Positions 38,306 through 47,675 of a DNA stretch of 64,000 nucleotides are shown here, one piece after another (position 1 is the first letter of the stretch; each line of letters starts with the position of its first letter). A program made the translations under genes and the position numbers. The notes under the pieces were generated by a model that had not been told where the DNA came from, did not search any database, and saw nothing but the letters and a program-made list of their open reading frames with translations. Source of the stretch: Verrucomicrobiota bacterium (GTDB taxonomy: Bacteria; Verrucomicrobiota; Verrucomicrobiia; Limisphaerales; JAFGQR01); contig JAFGQR010000106.1 in assembly GCA_016935555.1 (NCBI GenBank), forward strand, positions 1 through 64,000, given 5' to 3'.

Positions 38306-39295
38306 ATGAGTGAACCCCTTGAAGAACTGAACGCGCGCGTGCAGCAGGCGACCGGCTGGATCGGCGCCCTGCAGGCGGAAATCCGAAATGTCATCGTGGG
38401 CCAGCAGCACCTGGTGGACCGGCTGCTGGTCGGATTGCTGGCCAACGGCCACGTCCTGCTCGAAGGCGTGCCCGGCCTGGCCAAAACGCTGTCCGCCCGC
38501 GTGCTGGCCGCAGCCATCCAGGCGAAGTTCCACCGGATCCAGTTCACACCCGACCTGCTGCCCGCGGACATCGTGGGGACGCTGATTTACAATCCGCAGG
38601 ATGGGAAATACCACGCGACGCGCGGTCCGGTGTTTGCCAACCTGGTGTTGGCGGACGAGATCAACCGGGCCCCGGCGAAGGTGCAGTCGGCGCTGCTGGA
38701 GGCCATGCAGGAGCGGCAGGTGACACTGGGGGGGGAGACGATGCCCTTGCCGGCGCCGTTTCTGGTTCTGGCGACGGAGAATCCCATTGACCAGGAGGGG
38801 ACGTATCCGCTGCCGGAGGCGCAGGTGGACCGGTTCATGTTGAAGGTGCTGGTGGACTACCCGGCGTTTGAGGAGGAGCGGCGGATTCTCGACACGATGG
38901 CGTTCACCGCGCCCGAAATGAAGGTCCGGCCCCTCGTAACCCTCCAGGAGATCCTGCAGGCCCGGGGTCTCGTGGACGCGATTCACGTGCACGAGCAGAT
39001 CCGCGATTACGTCGTGAACATCGTGTTTGCCACCCGCCGGCCCGAGCGCTACCAGCTTCCCCTCAAGCCGCTGATCCAGTTCGGCGCCTCGCCGCGCGCA
39101 ACCATCATGCTGACGCTGGCCGCCAAAGCCTGGGCGGTGCTCCAGGGCCGCGGCTATGTCACCCCCCAGGACATCAAAAGCATCGGCCCCGACGTGCTCC
39201 GCCACCGCATCATCCTCTCCTACGAAGCCGAAGCCGAGGGCGTCACCAGCGACGAACTGATCAAGAAGATCTTCGACACCGTCCCCGTCCCGTGA
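38306..39295 (+). CDS. MoxR-family AAA+ ATPase
   Basis: 329 aa. Walker A GVPGLAKT (54-61), Walker B LVLADEINRAP, sensor-1 region LATENPIDQEGTYPLPEAQ, and the C-terminal lid domain. MoxR ATPases act as chaperones for VWA-domain partners. Here it heads a DUF58/VWA/BatD series, the usual setting. It starts 36 bases after alaS and may share its transcript. Confidence 0.94.
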   Translation: MSEPLEELNARVQQATGWIGALQAEIRNVIVGQQHLVDRLLVGLLANGHVLLEGVPGLAKTLSARVLAAAIQAKFHRIQFTPDLLPADIVGTLIYNPQDGKYHATRGPVFANLVLADEINRAPAKVQSALLEAMQERQVTLGGETMPLPAPFLVLATENPIDQEGTYPLPEAQVDRFMLKVLVDYPAFEEERRILDTMAFTAPEMKVRPLVTLQEILQARGLVDAIHVHEQIRDYVVNIVFATRRPERYQLPLKPLIQFGASPRATIMLTLAAKAWAVLQGRGYVTPQDIKSIGPDVLRHRIILSYEAEAEGVTSDELIKKIFDTVPVP

Positions 39296-39385
39296 GCGTC
39301 GCGTGCCATCCCCCATCGCCAAAACCCCACCCGAATCCGCCTGCCTGCCCCCCCGACGCCTCCGAAACCCCCGGCCCCCCATCGC

Positions 39386-40300
39386 ATGACTCTTGCCGAG
39401 ATGCTCCAGACGGTGCGCCGCGTGGCGATCAGCACCAACCGGCTGGTCAACGACACCATGGTCGGCGCGTATCTGAGCCATTTCAAGGGCCGGGGCATGG
39501 ACTTCGAGGAGCTGCGCGAATACATCCCGGGCGACGACGTCCGTGACATCGAGTGGAACGTCACCTACCGCATGGGACGGCCCTTCGTCAAAAAATACCG
39601 CGAGGAACGCGAACTGGGCATCATCCTCGCCGTCGATGTCTCCGCCTCGAGCGTGTTCGGATCGGCGCGCCGCAGCAAACGCGAGTTCGCCGCGGAAGTG
39701 GCGAGCACGCTGGCGTTCTCGGCGGCGCGCAGCAGCGACAAGGTGGGGCTGCTGCTGTTCACCGACCAGGTCGAACTGTTCCTGCCCCCCCGCAAAGGCC
39801 GCCGGCACATCCTGCGCGTCATCCGCGAAATGCTGTTCTTCGCCCCCCGCCACCAAGCCACCAACATCCCCGCCGCACTCACCTACCTGAACCACCTCCT
39901 CCACCGCCGCTCCATTGTGTTCCTGCTCACGGATTTCCTGCACAGCATGGGAACCGACACCCTGGCGCGCCACGCGGGGCGGGACGTGGTGCAGGAGCTG
40001 GGACTCACCAATGCCCGGCACGACCTCATCTGCATCCACCTCTTCGATCCCCGCGAAAGCCGCCTGCCGGATGCGGGTCTGATCACGATTGAGGACGCCG
40101 AGACGGGCGAACTGCTGGAGTTGGACTCGACCCGGGCCGCCGTGCGGCAGGTCTATGCCCAAACCAACCAGCAGCGCGTCGCACAGCTCGACGCCGCCCT
40201 CCGCCGAACCGGCGTCGACACAATCCGCCTCAGCACCGTCGAACCGTTTGCGCAAAAGCTCCAGCGCTTTTTCGAATGCCGCCGCTGGCGGCGCGCCTGA
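39386..40300 (+). CDS. DUF58 domain protein
   Basis: 304 aa. The DUF58 signature is clear: GRGMDFEELREYIPGDDVRD followed by IEWNVTYRMGRPFVKKYREE. A VWA-like fold follows, with the metal-site-like DVSASSVFG and VFLLTDFLHS. No membrane helix is evident, so it is probably cytoplasmic. The function is unknown; the family nearly always follows MoxR. The 90-base gap from moxR is C-rich with no other gene. Confidence 0.92.
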   Translation: MTLAEMLQTVRRVAISTNRLVNDTMVGAYLSHFKGRGMDFEELREYIPGDDVRDIEWNVTYRMGRPFVKKYREERELGIILAVDVSASSVFGSARRSKREFAAEVASTLAFSAARSSDKVGLLLFTDQVELFLPPRKGRRHILRVIREMLFFAPRHQATNIPAALTYLNHLLHRRSIVFLLTDFLHSMGTDTLARHAGRDVVQELGLTNARHDLICIHLFDPRESRLPDAGLITIEDAETGELLELDSTRAAVRQVYAQTNQQRVAQLDAALRRTGVDTIRLSTVEPFAQKLQRFFECRRWRRA

Positions 40301-40520
40301 GCCCATGGAAACGGATCCGCAACACCCCAAAAAACCAGGGCGCCCCGCCACACAAAATCACCCCCACCCGCGCCTCCCTGCCCCGACGCCGGGGCGCGCG
40401 CGAACTTCCGGGCATCCGACGCTCGGCATTCGAACTTGGACGCGGGGTGTTCGTGCCCCGGCCGGTTCGCCGCCGCGACGCGCAGGCCAGCCCGGATCGG
40501 GGCGTTTCGGGAACCGCCGC

Positions 40521-41144
40521 ATGGGTTCGCGGTGGCGCCGGATGCTTATGCTGGGGCTGGGGGAGCTGGAGGCGACAGTTCGCGCGGCCGAGAAACTGCC
40601 CCCGTTGCTGCCGCCCGAAGGCCCGCTGCCGCCCACGTTCTGGGAGCAGCACGCCCTGGCCGCGGCGCTGGCGCTGGGCGCCATCCTGCTGGGACTGGCG
40701 CTGCTCGTGTGGTGGTGGCGCCAACCCCGGCCTGCAGTGGAGGCGCCGCCTGCCCTGGCCATCCGCCGCGACCTGCAACGGCTCCGGGACCGGCCCGAGG
40801 ATTTCGGGCTGCTGAGCGACGTGTCGCGTCTGCTGCGGCGGTATTTGACGGCGGCGGTGCCGCTGACGGCCGTGGAGCTGACGACCGACGAGCTGTCGGC
40901 ACGGCTTCGGGAAACGCCGTGGCTGGGACCGGACCTGGCGGCGGCGCTGATCGAGTTCTGCCGGCGCTGCGACTCGAGAAGATTCTCGCCCCATGCCCCC
41001 ATGCCCCCCATGGGCGCCGTGGATCGTGCGCTCGCCTTGATGGACGAGATCGAAGCGCGCCGCACGCCGCCGAACCCGGCGCCGGACGCGATGACCTCTT
41101 CCGGAGCCGCGGCGGCGCCGGCGGCGCCGGCGGCGCGGCCATGA
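40521..41144 (+). CDS. Small membrane protein of the MoxR/Bat operon (DUF4381-like)
   Basis: About 207 aa from the ATG at 40521 (MGSRWRRMLMLGLGELEA). A short N-terminal segment with EKLPPLLPPEGPLPPTFWEQ precedes one membrane helix (AAALALGAILLGLALLVWWW). The cytoplasmic domain is helical (RDLQRLRDRPEDFGLLSDV, LLRRYLTAAVPLTAVELTTD) and the tail is Ala/Pro-rich. Place and topology match the DUF4381-type protein between DUF58 and VWA genes; the name is by analogy. The start is uncertain: an ATG at 40305, just after the DUF58 stop, would add 72 proline-rich, low-complexity residues. The stop overlaps the next ATG (ATGA). Confidence 0.75.
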   Translation: MGSRWRRMLMLGLGELEATVRAAEKLPPLLPPEGPLPPTFWEQHALAAALALGAILLGLALLVWWWRQPRPAVEAPPALAIRRDLQRLRDRPEDFGLLSDVSRLLRRYLTAAVPLTAVELTTDELSARLRETPWLGPDLAAALIEFCRRCDSRRFSPHAPMPPMGAVDRALALMDEIEARRTPPNPAPDAMTSSGAAAAPAAPAARP

Positions 41145-42181
41145 ATGCGCACTTCCAGTTTCAGTATCCCTGGCTGCTGGGCCTGCTGGCGCTGTTGCCG
41201 GTCTATGCCTTCCTGCGAGGGCGGGCGGGCAAATTCTCGGCGCTGCGCTTCTCGAGCACGGACCTTGCGCGGGCGGCGGGGGGGGCGGCGCGGGGCGCGA
41301 TGGGGCGGTTGCTGTTCTTTTTGCGGCTTCTGTCGGTGGGGCTATGCCTGGTGGCGCTGGCGGGGCCGCGCTTCGCGCATGACCGGACGGAAACGGAAGC
41401 GAGCGGGGTGGACATCATGCTGGTGCTGGACTTGTCGTGGTCGATGATGGCGCTGGACATGGGGCGGCCGGACGAGCGGGTCTCGCGGATGGACATTGCG
41501 CAGGACGTGCTGGCGGACTTCATCCGGCGCCGGCCGAGCGACCGGATTGGGCTGGTGGTGTTTTCGGCCGTCCCGTATCTGGCCAGCCCGCTCACGCTGA
41601 ATCATGACTGGCTGATCCGGAATCTGCAGCGGCTGCACGTGGGCATGATTCGCGAGCTGGGAACGGCGATCGGCGACGCCACGGCGACGGCCGTCAAGCG
41701 CCTGCAAGCGCTCAAGGGCAGCAAGAGCCGGATCATCATCCTGCTGACGGACGGGGACAACAACCAGGGCGCCATGGATCCGCTGCCCGCCGCGGAGTTG
41801 TCGGCAGCGCTGCGCTGCAAGCTGTATACGATCGGGATTGGCATCGAGCAGCCCTGCATGCTGCCCAAGTTCGACCCCGGCACCGGCAGGCTCCTGCTGG
41901 ATCCGGCCGGCCGCGTCACCCCCACCATCGCGCTCCAGCCGGCCAACTATTCCGTGCTCGGCGCCATGTCGCGGATCTCGTTCGGGAAGTCCTACCGCGC
42001 CAAGAACCGGCGCCAGCTCGAAGGCATTTACCAGGAAATCGATCGCCTCGAGAAAACCGAGGTCAAACTCCGCCGCTACACGACCTTCACCCCCCTTTAC
42101 CAGTGGCCGCTGGTCGCCGCTCTCGCCCTGCTGGGAATGGAACTGCTGCTGGCCAACACACGCTATCGACGCGTGCCCTAG
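41141..42181 (+). CDS. VWA-domain membrane protein (BatA-like)
   Basis: 346 aa. Two N-terminal membrane segments (WLLGLLALLPVYAFL and LLFFLRLLSVGLCLVALAG) precede a von Willebrand factor A domain with an intact metal site DLSWS (97-101) and IILLTDGDNNQG. A C-terminal helix is VAALALLGMELLLA. This is the BatA arrangement. It overlaps the preceding gene by 4 nt and is followed 5 bases later by a second VWA gene. In Bacteroides, Bat proteins affect oxygen tolerance; the role here is inferred from the operon. Confidence 0.9.
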   Translation: MNAHFQFQYPWLLGLLALLPVYAFLRGRAGKFSALRFSSTDLARAAGGAARGAMGRLLFFLRLLSVGLCLVALAGPRFAHDRTETEASGVDIMLVLDLSWSMMALDMGRPDERVSRMDIAQDVLADFIRRRPSDRIGLVVFSAVPYLASPLTLNHDWLIRNLQRLHVGMIRELGTAIGDATATAVKRLQALKGSKSRIIILLTDGDNNQGAMDPLPAAELSAALRCKLYTIGIGIEQPCMLPKFDPGTGRLLLDPAGRVTPTIALQPANYSVLGAMSRISFGKSYRAKNRRQLEGIYQEIDRLEKTEVKLRRYTTFTPLYQWPLVAALALLGMELLLANTRYRRVP

Positions 42182-42186
42182 ACCCC

Positions 42187-43218
42187 ATGGACTTCACCCA
42201 CCCCCATTTCGCGGAACCGGACTGGCTCTGGCTGGCGTTGCTCGTGCCCGCCGGCGTGGCGGCGCTTTTCGCCTACGCCCGCCGCGCCCGCCGCCATCAG
42301 GCCGCCCGCTTCGCCGCCGCCGAACGGCTCGGCGACCTCACCCCTTCCCACAGCCCCCACCGCCGCACCGTCAAGCACGCCTTGCTCCTCCTGAGCGCCG
42401 CCGCCATGTCCCTCGCGCTCGCCCGCCCCCAGTGGGGCGAACAGGCCGAACTGTCCCGGGCCCTCGGCGAAGACATCCTGTTCCTGCTCGACACCTCGCG
42501 CAGCATGCTCGCCACCGATGTGCGCCCCGACCGGCTGAGCCGCGCCAAGCTGGCGATCCTCGACTTCGTGCAGCGGCACGGCCGCGGCCGGGTCGGTCTC
42601 GTGGCCTTTTCCGGCCAGGCCTTTCTCCAGTGTCCTCTGACGTTTGACTACGACGCATTCCAGGAAGCCCTCAGGGCCGTCGACGACAAGACCATTCCCG
42701 TCCTGGGCACCGACATCGGCCGCGCGCTGGACGAGGCGTTTCGGGCCACGGAGAAGAACGATCGCCGCAAAATCATGGTGCTGATCACCGACGGCGAGGA
42801 CCTCGAAAAGACCGGGCCCAAAACCGCCGAAACCCTGGCCGACCGCGGCGTCGTCGTCTTCACCGTCGGCGTCGGCACCCCCGCCGGCAGCCTCGTCCAT
42901 TACACCACCCCCCAAGGCATCCCCGCCCCCCTCCGAGATTCCCAAGGCCAGCTCGTCGTCAGCCGCCTCGACGAATCCACCCTGCGCAGGATTGCCGAAT
43001 CCACCCACGGACGCTATCTTCCCCTCGGCGCCCTCGGCGAAGGCATGAGCCGGATTCGCCACCTGGTGGAAACCTCCACCGACCTGCCCGGAAGCGCCCA
43101 GGTCCGAAAATGGGGCGTCGACCGCTTCCACGTGCCCGTGGCGGCGGCCGCGGTCATGCTCGTCGCCGAATCTTTGATTGGCACACGGCGCCGGTTGCGC
43201 GACACTGGGCAGAACTGA
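42187..43218 (+). CDS. VWA-domain membrane protein (BatB-like)
   Basis: 343 aa, paralogous to the preceding gene's product. N-terminal helices (WLWLALLVPAGVAALFAYA, ALLLLSAAAMSLALA) precede a VWA domain with metal site DTSRS (102-106), FSGQAFLQCPLTFD and VLITDGEDLEKTGPK. A helix near the C-terminus is VPVAAAAVMLVAESLIG. The start ATG at 42187 is the only one fitting the N-terminal helix. Confidence 0.9.
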   Translation: MDFTHPHFAEPDWLWLALLVPAGVAALFAYARRARRHQAARFAAAERLGDLTPSHSPHRRTVKHALLLLSAAAMSLALARPQWGEQAELSRALGEDILFLLDTSRSMLATDVRPDRLSRAKLAILDFVQRHGRGRVGLVAFSGQAFLQCPLTFDYDAFQEALRAVDDKTIPVLGTDIGRALDEAFRATEKNDRRKIMVLITDGEDLEKTGPKTAETLADRGVVVFTVGVGTPAGSLVHYTTPQGIPAPLRDSQGQLVVSRLDESTLRRIAESTHGRYLPLGALGEGMSRIRHLVETSTDLPGSAQVRKWGVDRFHVPVAAAAVMLVAESLIGTRRRLRDTGQN

Positions 43219-43222
43219 ACTG

Positions 43223-44212
43223 ATGCGAATGCACCGACATGGCGCGAATCCCCGCGTCGCCGCAACGCGCGGCCCGGAAGGCCTGCGCCGGCCGCTTCGG
43301 GCGGTGGCGGCGCTGGCGGCCGCGTGGGCTGTGCTCACGGGCGCCTCCGCGTCCGCCCTGGGCCGCGAGACGCCTGCCCGCGCGCGCGGCCTGTACAACG
43401 AAGGCACCCTCCAGCTCCACGCCGGCAAACTCCGCGAGGCCGAAGCCACCCTCCAAACCGCCGTCGCCCGGGGCGAGGGCGCCGTGCAGACAGCCGCGCT
43501 CTACAACCTGGCGCACGTCCGGTTCCGACAGGGGGTCGAGGTTCTCAAGGACGCGCCGAACCCGGCTGCCGCCCGGCAGCGGGGCGACCGGGCCAATGCC
43601 GCCCTGGACAATGCGTTGCGCCTCGCCGACGAGGCGCTGGCCGGATACGACTTCGACGCGATCGTCGCCGCCTACATGCACGGACGCGGCGTCCGCAAAG
43701 ACGCGAAGAAAGCGCGCGAAGCCGTCAAGGAAGCCCTCGAAACCCATGGCGCCGTCATCGCCCGCTGGCAGCGCGCCTCCGGCGATTTCAAGAGCGCGCT
43801 CGAGTTGCGGGGGCGGTATGACGCGGCGCAAACCAACGCCGCGCGGGTCGATCGTGAGCTGGCAAAGCTCATTGACCAGCAGGAGAGGATGCAGATGTGC
43901 ATGAAATGCATGTCCGAAAAAGGCAAACAGCTGAAGGAGAAAATGGCGCAAATGAAGGATCTCCTGCCCGAAAGCCGCAAACAGGAATGCCTGGGCGACG
44001 GAGACGAGGAGGACGATGAGGAATCCGACGAACCCAAGGAACCCAAGGAGGGCCAGCAGGAATCCAAACCCCGCGACGGACGCGAGATGTGGCTGACGCC
44101 CGAGGAGGCGCGGCGTCTGCTGGACGCCATGCAGCTCGACGGCAACCGCAAACTCCCGATGGGCTTCGAGGAAACCCGCCAGCCGCGCGACCGCGGCGGA
44201 CGCGTCTGGTAG
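43223..44212 (+). CDS. TPR-like Bat operon protein (BatC-like)
   Basis: About 329 aa. An N-terminal hydrophobic segment (AVAALAAAWAVLTGASASALG) should direct export. Helical repeats follow (ARGLYNEGTLQLHAGKLREA, AALYNLAHVRFRQGVEVLK), like the TPR pairs of BatC. Downstream are a CMKC motif in a Lys/Met-rich helix, an acidic run (GDGDEEDDEESDEPKEPKEG), and a C-terminal block LTPEEARRLLDAMQLDGNRK also found in BatC-type proteins. The CxxC pair and acidic run could bind metal (inference). It starts 4 bases after the previous stop. Confidence 0.8.
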   Translation: MRMHRHGANPRVAATRGPEGLRRPLRAVAALAAAWAVLTGASASALGRETPARARGLYNEGTLQLHAGKLREAEATLQTAVARGEGAVQTAALYNLAHVRFRQGVEVLKDAPNPAAARQRGDRANAALDNALRLADEALAGYDFDAIVAAYMHGRGVRKDAKKAREAVKEALETHGAVIARWQRASGDFKSALELRGRYDAAQTNAARVDRELAKLIDQQERMQMCMKCMSEKGKQLKEKMAQMKDLLPESRKQECLGDGDEEDDEESDEPKEPKEGQQESKPRDGREMWLTPEEARRLLDAMQLDGNRKLPMGFEETRQPRDRGGRVW

Positions 44213-44222
44213 CCGCTCCCGC

Positions 44223-46466
44223 ATGAGGCGCCCCCTTCCCCGTCAACCCAACCCCGCCCCCCGCCGCGCGCGAAGGGCAGTGCCCACTCATGGGCACCCA
44301 CCTCAACCCCCGATTCCCCATGGCCGGCCGCCGAGTCTCGAACAAACGCCCCGGCGGTTCCCAATGGCGCTCGGCCTTGCCTTGCTGGTCCTGCCCGCAA
44401 GCGGCCTGCCGCCCGTCCAGGCAGCCCCAACCAACCGCTCGGCCACCGCCCCCGTCCCCACCCGCCAGGCGTTCCCACGCCCGGGGCCTTTCAACGGGTT
44501 CATCCTTCAAACCAACCCGGCCAGCCGCCCCACCAACATCCTCCCCCGCCCCGCCGCCACACTCAACCCGCCCATCCCCTCCCCCGGCGCTCGCCCCCCT
44601 CCGCCGGTTCCCACACGCCCGGGCCAGGCGCGGCCCACCATTCAGTTTCTCCCCGCCACGCCCGGAGCCGCGCCGGTGCGGGTGACGCCGCGCGTCCCGG
44701 CGGCCCAGCCCGGCCCGGGGATGGATCCGCTGCTCAACCTCATGCTTCAGCAGCCGTCCATCGACATCGAATCCCCCGCGAGCGCGCTTGCCGAGTTTGA
44801 TCCGCCGGTCATTCCTGCCGGCGGACGCAGCACGTACCGAATCGTCATCACCGCGCTCAACGAAGTGATCACCGTGCCGCCCGCCCTGCCGGCGCCGTCG
44901 GCGCTGCAGGTGACGCCCGGCGGTCGCGGGCAGGCCTTCGCCATGCTGGGCAACAAGCTGCAGCCCCGCACCACCATCAATTATCGCGTCACCACGACCG
45001 TCCCCGGCAATTACACGATTCCGCCCTTTGCGGTGACGGTGTCGGGCAAGCAGATCCAACTGCCGTCGGCGCGTTTGCAGGTGGTGCCGCGGGGCGCCAT
45101 GCCCACGCCGCCGACGCCCAAACTGATCGTCAAGCTGCCGGGCGGCGACATCTATGTGGGACAGTCGATTCCGATCCACGTGATGATCACGGATCCAACG
45201 GGCAGTGCGGTGCGAGGGTTGACGCGGGTGGAAGTGACCAGCGAAGGATGGATGACGGACACGACGTTTTATCGCCAGCGGCGGGATTCGGTGACGGTCG
45301 ACGGCCGGTCTGTTCCGGTGCTGGCGCAGGAAATGTTCATCACACCGCTCAAAGCGGGCGAGGTGCCGCTGCTGGTCCAGGCTCAGGCGATCCTGGGACT
45401 GCCCACCTCCGGGCAGACGGTCCAGCTGCCCGGATACTTCCCGCTCGTGGACGCCGACCCGGTGGTGGTCACGGTCAAACGGGTTCCCCCCGAAGGCGAA
45501 CTGCCGGGATTCACCGGCGCCATCGGCACCTTCTCCCTCGACCAACCCCGCCTCGCCACCAACCAGGTCCGCGCCGGCGAACCCGTCACCCTCACCCTCG
45601 CCTTCAAAGGCCAGGGCAACCTCGCCCGCCTCATCCCGCCGCGGCTTGGCGACCTGTGGGACTGGCAGACGTTCGAACCCACCTCGGACGCCCTCCCCGC
45701 GCAGATCCTTCAACAGCGGGGCTACGCCGCGTTCCACTACACCCTCATCCCGCTGTCCGATCGCATCACCGCCACCCCACCCGTCCCCTTCAGCTATTTC
45801 GATCCCGCCAAACGGGCCTACGTCGATCTCACCGTCCCGCCGGTCCCAATCCGAGTCCTGCCCGCCCCGGACGGCCCAGGCAGCCTGCCTCCGCCCGGCG
45901 CAACCGCCGTGGCCGCCACCGGCGACGCGCAAGACGACCCGGAGACCCGCAACCTGGTCATGAACGGATTGTCGGAAACACCCGGGATCATCGTCGCCAC
46001 CCTCCTGCCCCTCCAACAACGCCCCTGGTTCGTCGCCCTCCAATGCCTCCCCGCCGCCGCCTTCGGCGGACTCTGGCTCTGGGACCGGCGCCGCCGGTTC
46101 CTGGCAGAACACCCCGAGATCGTGCGCAAACGCCGCGCACGGCGCAGCCTGCGACGCCACCACCGGCGCCTGCGCCAAGCCGCCTCCGCCCGCGACCCGG
46201 GAGGATTTGTCCGCGCTGCCGTCAACGCCATGCGCGTCGCGTGCGCCCCGCACGACGCCGCCAACCCGGATGCCCTGGTGTGCGGCGACGTCCTGCGGAC
46301 CATTCCCGCGGCCGGGCGCGACGGCCGGCATGCGGACGTCGTGCGGCGGCTGTTTGGAGCCGCCGATTCGATCCGGTTCGGCGGGCGTGCGCTCGAAGGC
46401 GAGAGCCTGCTGGAGCTGCGCCCCGACGTCGAACAGGTGCTGGCCGAGTTGCGCGCGAGATTATGA
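44223..46466 (+). CDS. batD: BatD-family protein
   Basis: 747 aa. An export signal (MALGLALLVLPASGLPPV, from residue 48) and a long Pro-rich segment precede several Ig-like beta domains of the BatD family (IESPASALAEFDPPVIPAGG, ITALNEVITVPP, GYAAFHYTLIPLSDRITATP). A membrane helix (VALQCLPAAAFGGLWLW) and a basic cytoplasmic tail follow. The start could be the ATG at 44223 used here, or 44364, which leaves a shorter signal region. The final stop overlaps the next ATG (ATGA). BatD is the characteristic partner of Bat VWA proteins. Confidence 0.85.
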   Translation: MRRPLPRQPNPAPRRARRAVPTHGHPPQPPIPHGRPPSLEQTPRRFPMALGLALLVLPASGLPPVQAAPTNRSATAPVPTRQAFPRPGPFNGFILQTNPASRPTNILPRPAATLNPPIPSPGARPPPPVPTRPGQARPTIQFLPATPGAAPVRVTPRVPAAQPGPGMDPLLNLMLQQPSIDIESPASALAEFDPPVIPAGGRSTYRIVITALNEVITVPPALPAPSALQVTPGGRGQAFAMLGNKLQPRTTINYRVTTTVPGNYTIPPFAVTVSGKQIQLPSARLQVVPRGAMPTPPTPKLIVKLPGGDIYVGQSIPIHVMITDPTGSAVRGLTRVEVTSEGWMTDTTFYRQRRDSVTVDGRSVPVLAQEMFITPLKAGEVPLLVQAQAILGLPTSGQTVQLPGYFPLVDADPVVVTVKRVPPEGELPGFTGAIGTFSLDQPRLATNQVRAGEPVTLTLAFKGQGNLARLIPPRLGDLWDWQTFEPTSDALPAQILQQRGYAAFHYTLIPLSDRITATPPVPFSYFDPAKRAYVDLTVPPVPIRVLPAPDGPGSLPPPGATAVAATGDAQDDPETRNLVMNGLSETPGIIVATLLPLQQRPWFVALQCLPAAAFGGLWLWDRRRRFLAEHPEIVRKRRARRSLRRHHRRLRQAASARDPGGFVRAAVNAMRVACAPHDAANPDALVCGDVLRTIPAAGRDGRHADVVRRLFGAADSIRFGGRALEGESLLELRPDVEQVLAELRARL

Positions 46467-47272
46467 ACGCGGCAGGCTTCCAGCCACCGGGCGTCCCCAG
46501 GCCGCGGCCCGGGCTTTTCGCGGGAGGACTCCTGCTGTTGGCCCTGACAGGATCGGTTCTGGCCGCCCCGGGCGGGCCGGCTCCGGCCGGGGCGCCCGCG
46601 TCGTTCAGCGAACTGTTTGATCAGGGCACCCGATCGTATCTGGCCGCCGGCTACAAACAGGCTGCCGAGCTGTTCCGGCAGGCTGCCGCCCTCCAGCCCG
46701 CCTCCGGCGTGTTCCACAACCTGGGCAATGCCGAATACATGGCGGGGCGCGTGGGACCGGCCATTCTCGCCTGGGAACGCGCGCACTGGCTGGCGCCTTA
46801 CTTTGACAACACCCGGGCCAATCTCCGCTTCGCCCGCAAGAAGGCGCAACTCGACGAGCCGGGTCTGGCCTGGTATGAGATTTGTTCGACTTGGCTGCCT
46901 CCCAACGCGTGGCCCTGGATCGCCGGAGTCAGCCTCTGGCTCGCCGTCGGCATGGTCATGCTGCCCGGCATCTTTCACTGGCCCAAATCCGACTGGCACC
47001 AGGGCTTGGCGGCGGCCGGCTTTGCCGTGTTCCTCCTCACCCTGCCCGCCCTCGGGGGGGTGATCTCACGCTCCGAACTGGGCGTCGTGCTCGAAAAAGA
47101 AACCCGCCTTCGCCTCACACCCACGCAGGACGCCCAAACCCTCACCCGCCTGCCTGCCGGCGAGATCGGCAGGGTCGAACGCCGCCGCGGCCATTATTAT
47201 TATGTCCGCCTCGCCAGCGACGCCGCCGGCTGGGTCGACGCGGCCCGGTTCAGCCTGATCTGCAGGGAGTAG
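46463..47272 (+). CDS. TPR and SH3-like membrane protein (BatE-like)
   Basis: 269 aa. A signal segment (LFAGGLLLLALTGSVLAAPG) is followed by a TPR pair (LFDQGTRSYLAAGYKQAAEL, GVFHNLGNAEYMAGRVGPAI). Two membrane helices come next (WPWIAGVSLWLAVGMVMLPG, GLAAAGFAVFLLTLPALGG), then a bacterial SH3-like domain (LRLTPTQDAQTLTRLPAGEI to GWVDAARF). This matches BatE-type proteins that close Bat operons. The ATG overlaps the batD stop. It converges on the HPr gene across 32 bases holding a GC-rich imperfect inverted repeat. Confidence 0.85.
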   Translation: MNAAGFQPPGVPRPRPGLFAGGLLLLALTGSVLAAPGGPAPAGAPASFSELFDQGTRSYLAAGYKQAAELFRQAAALQPASGVFHNLGNAEYMAGRVGPAILAWERAHWLAPYFDNTRANLRFARKKAQLDEPGLAWYEICSTWLPPNAWPWIAGVSLWLAVGMVMLPGIFHWPKSDWHQGLAAAGFAVFLLTLPALGGVISRSELGVVLEKETRLRLTPTQDAQTLTRLPAGEIGRVERRRGHYYYVRLASDAAGWVDAARFSLICRE

Positions 47273-47304
47273 CCCAACGCCCCCGGCTTCCGCCCGGGCG
47301 CGCC

Positions 47305-47607
47305 TCAATCCTCGTCAAACTTGCGGTTCAGGAGGGATTCAAGTTCGCCAAGCGCCCGCGAGGCGTCGCTGCCTTCGGCGTGGACGACGAGTTTGCTGCC
47401 GGGGCCCGCGGCCAGCATCATCAGCCCCATGATGCTCTTGCCGTTGACGCGTTCGCCGTCCTTTTCCACGAAGATCTCGCTGGTGAACCGGTTGGCGGTT
47501 TTGACGAACATGGAGGCGGGGCGGGCGTGAATGCCCAGCTTGTTGGTCACCGTCATTTCTTTGGTGACCTTGACGTCCGATTCGCCAGCTTTGCGAGCGC
47601 CGCTCAT
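47305..47607 (-). CDS. ptsH: HPr phosphocarrier protein
   Basis: 100 aa, with an N-terminal extension of about 12 residues over the usual HPr. The phosphotransfer site GIHARPAS is intact (His27, canonical His15), as is the regulatory site NGKSIMGLMML (Ser58, canonical Ser46). The start ATG at 47607 is supported by length; the longer frame lies in hprK. It lies 68 bases after hprK on the same strand. No enzyme I or sugar permease gene is present in the window, so a regulatory role is likely, though phosphotransfer is possible. Confidence 0.93.
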   Translation of the reverse strand: MSGARKAGESDVKVTKEMTVTNKLGIHARPASMFVKTANRFTSEIFVEKDGERVNGKSIMGLMMLAAGPGSKLVVHAEGSDASRALGELESLLNRKFDED

Positions 47608-47675
47608 GTGCGGGTGTATTCTAGGCGGGGCCGCTTGATTGACAAACAGATAATTGGCGTCCGACCCCCCGCCGG

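Noticed and set aside
36386..40351. 1321-codon minus-strand open frame opposite alaS, moxR and DUF58
   Set aside because: It is antisense to three genes with clear motifs and has no recognisable domains.
43869..46331. 820-codon minus-strand open frame opposite batD
   Set aside because: Gly/Arg-rich shadow; the opposite strand has BatD features and operon overlaps.
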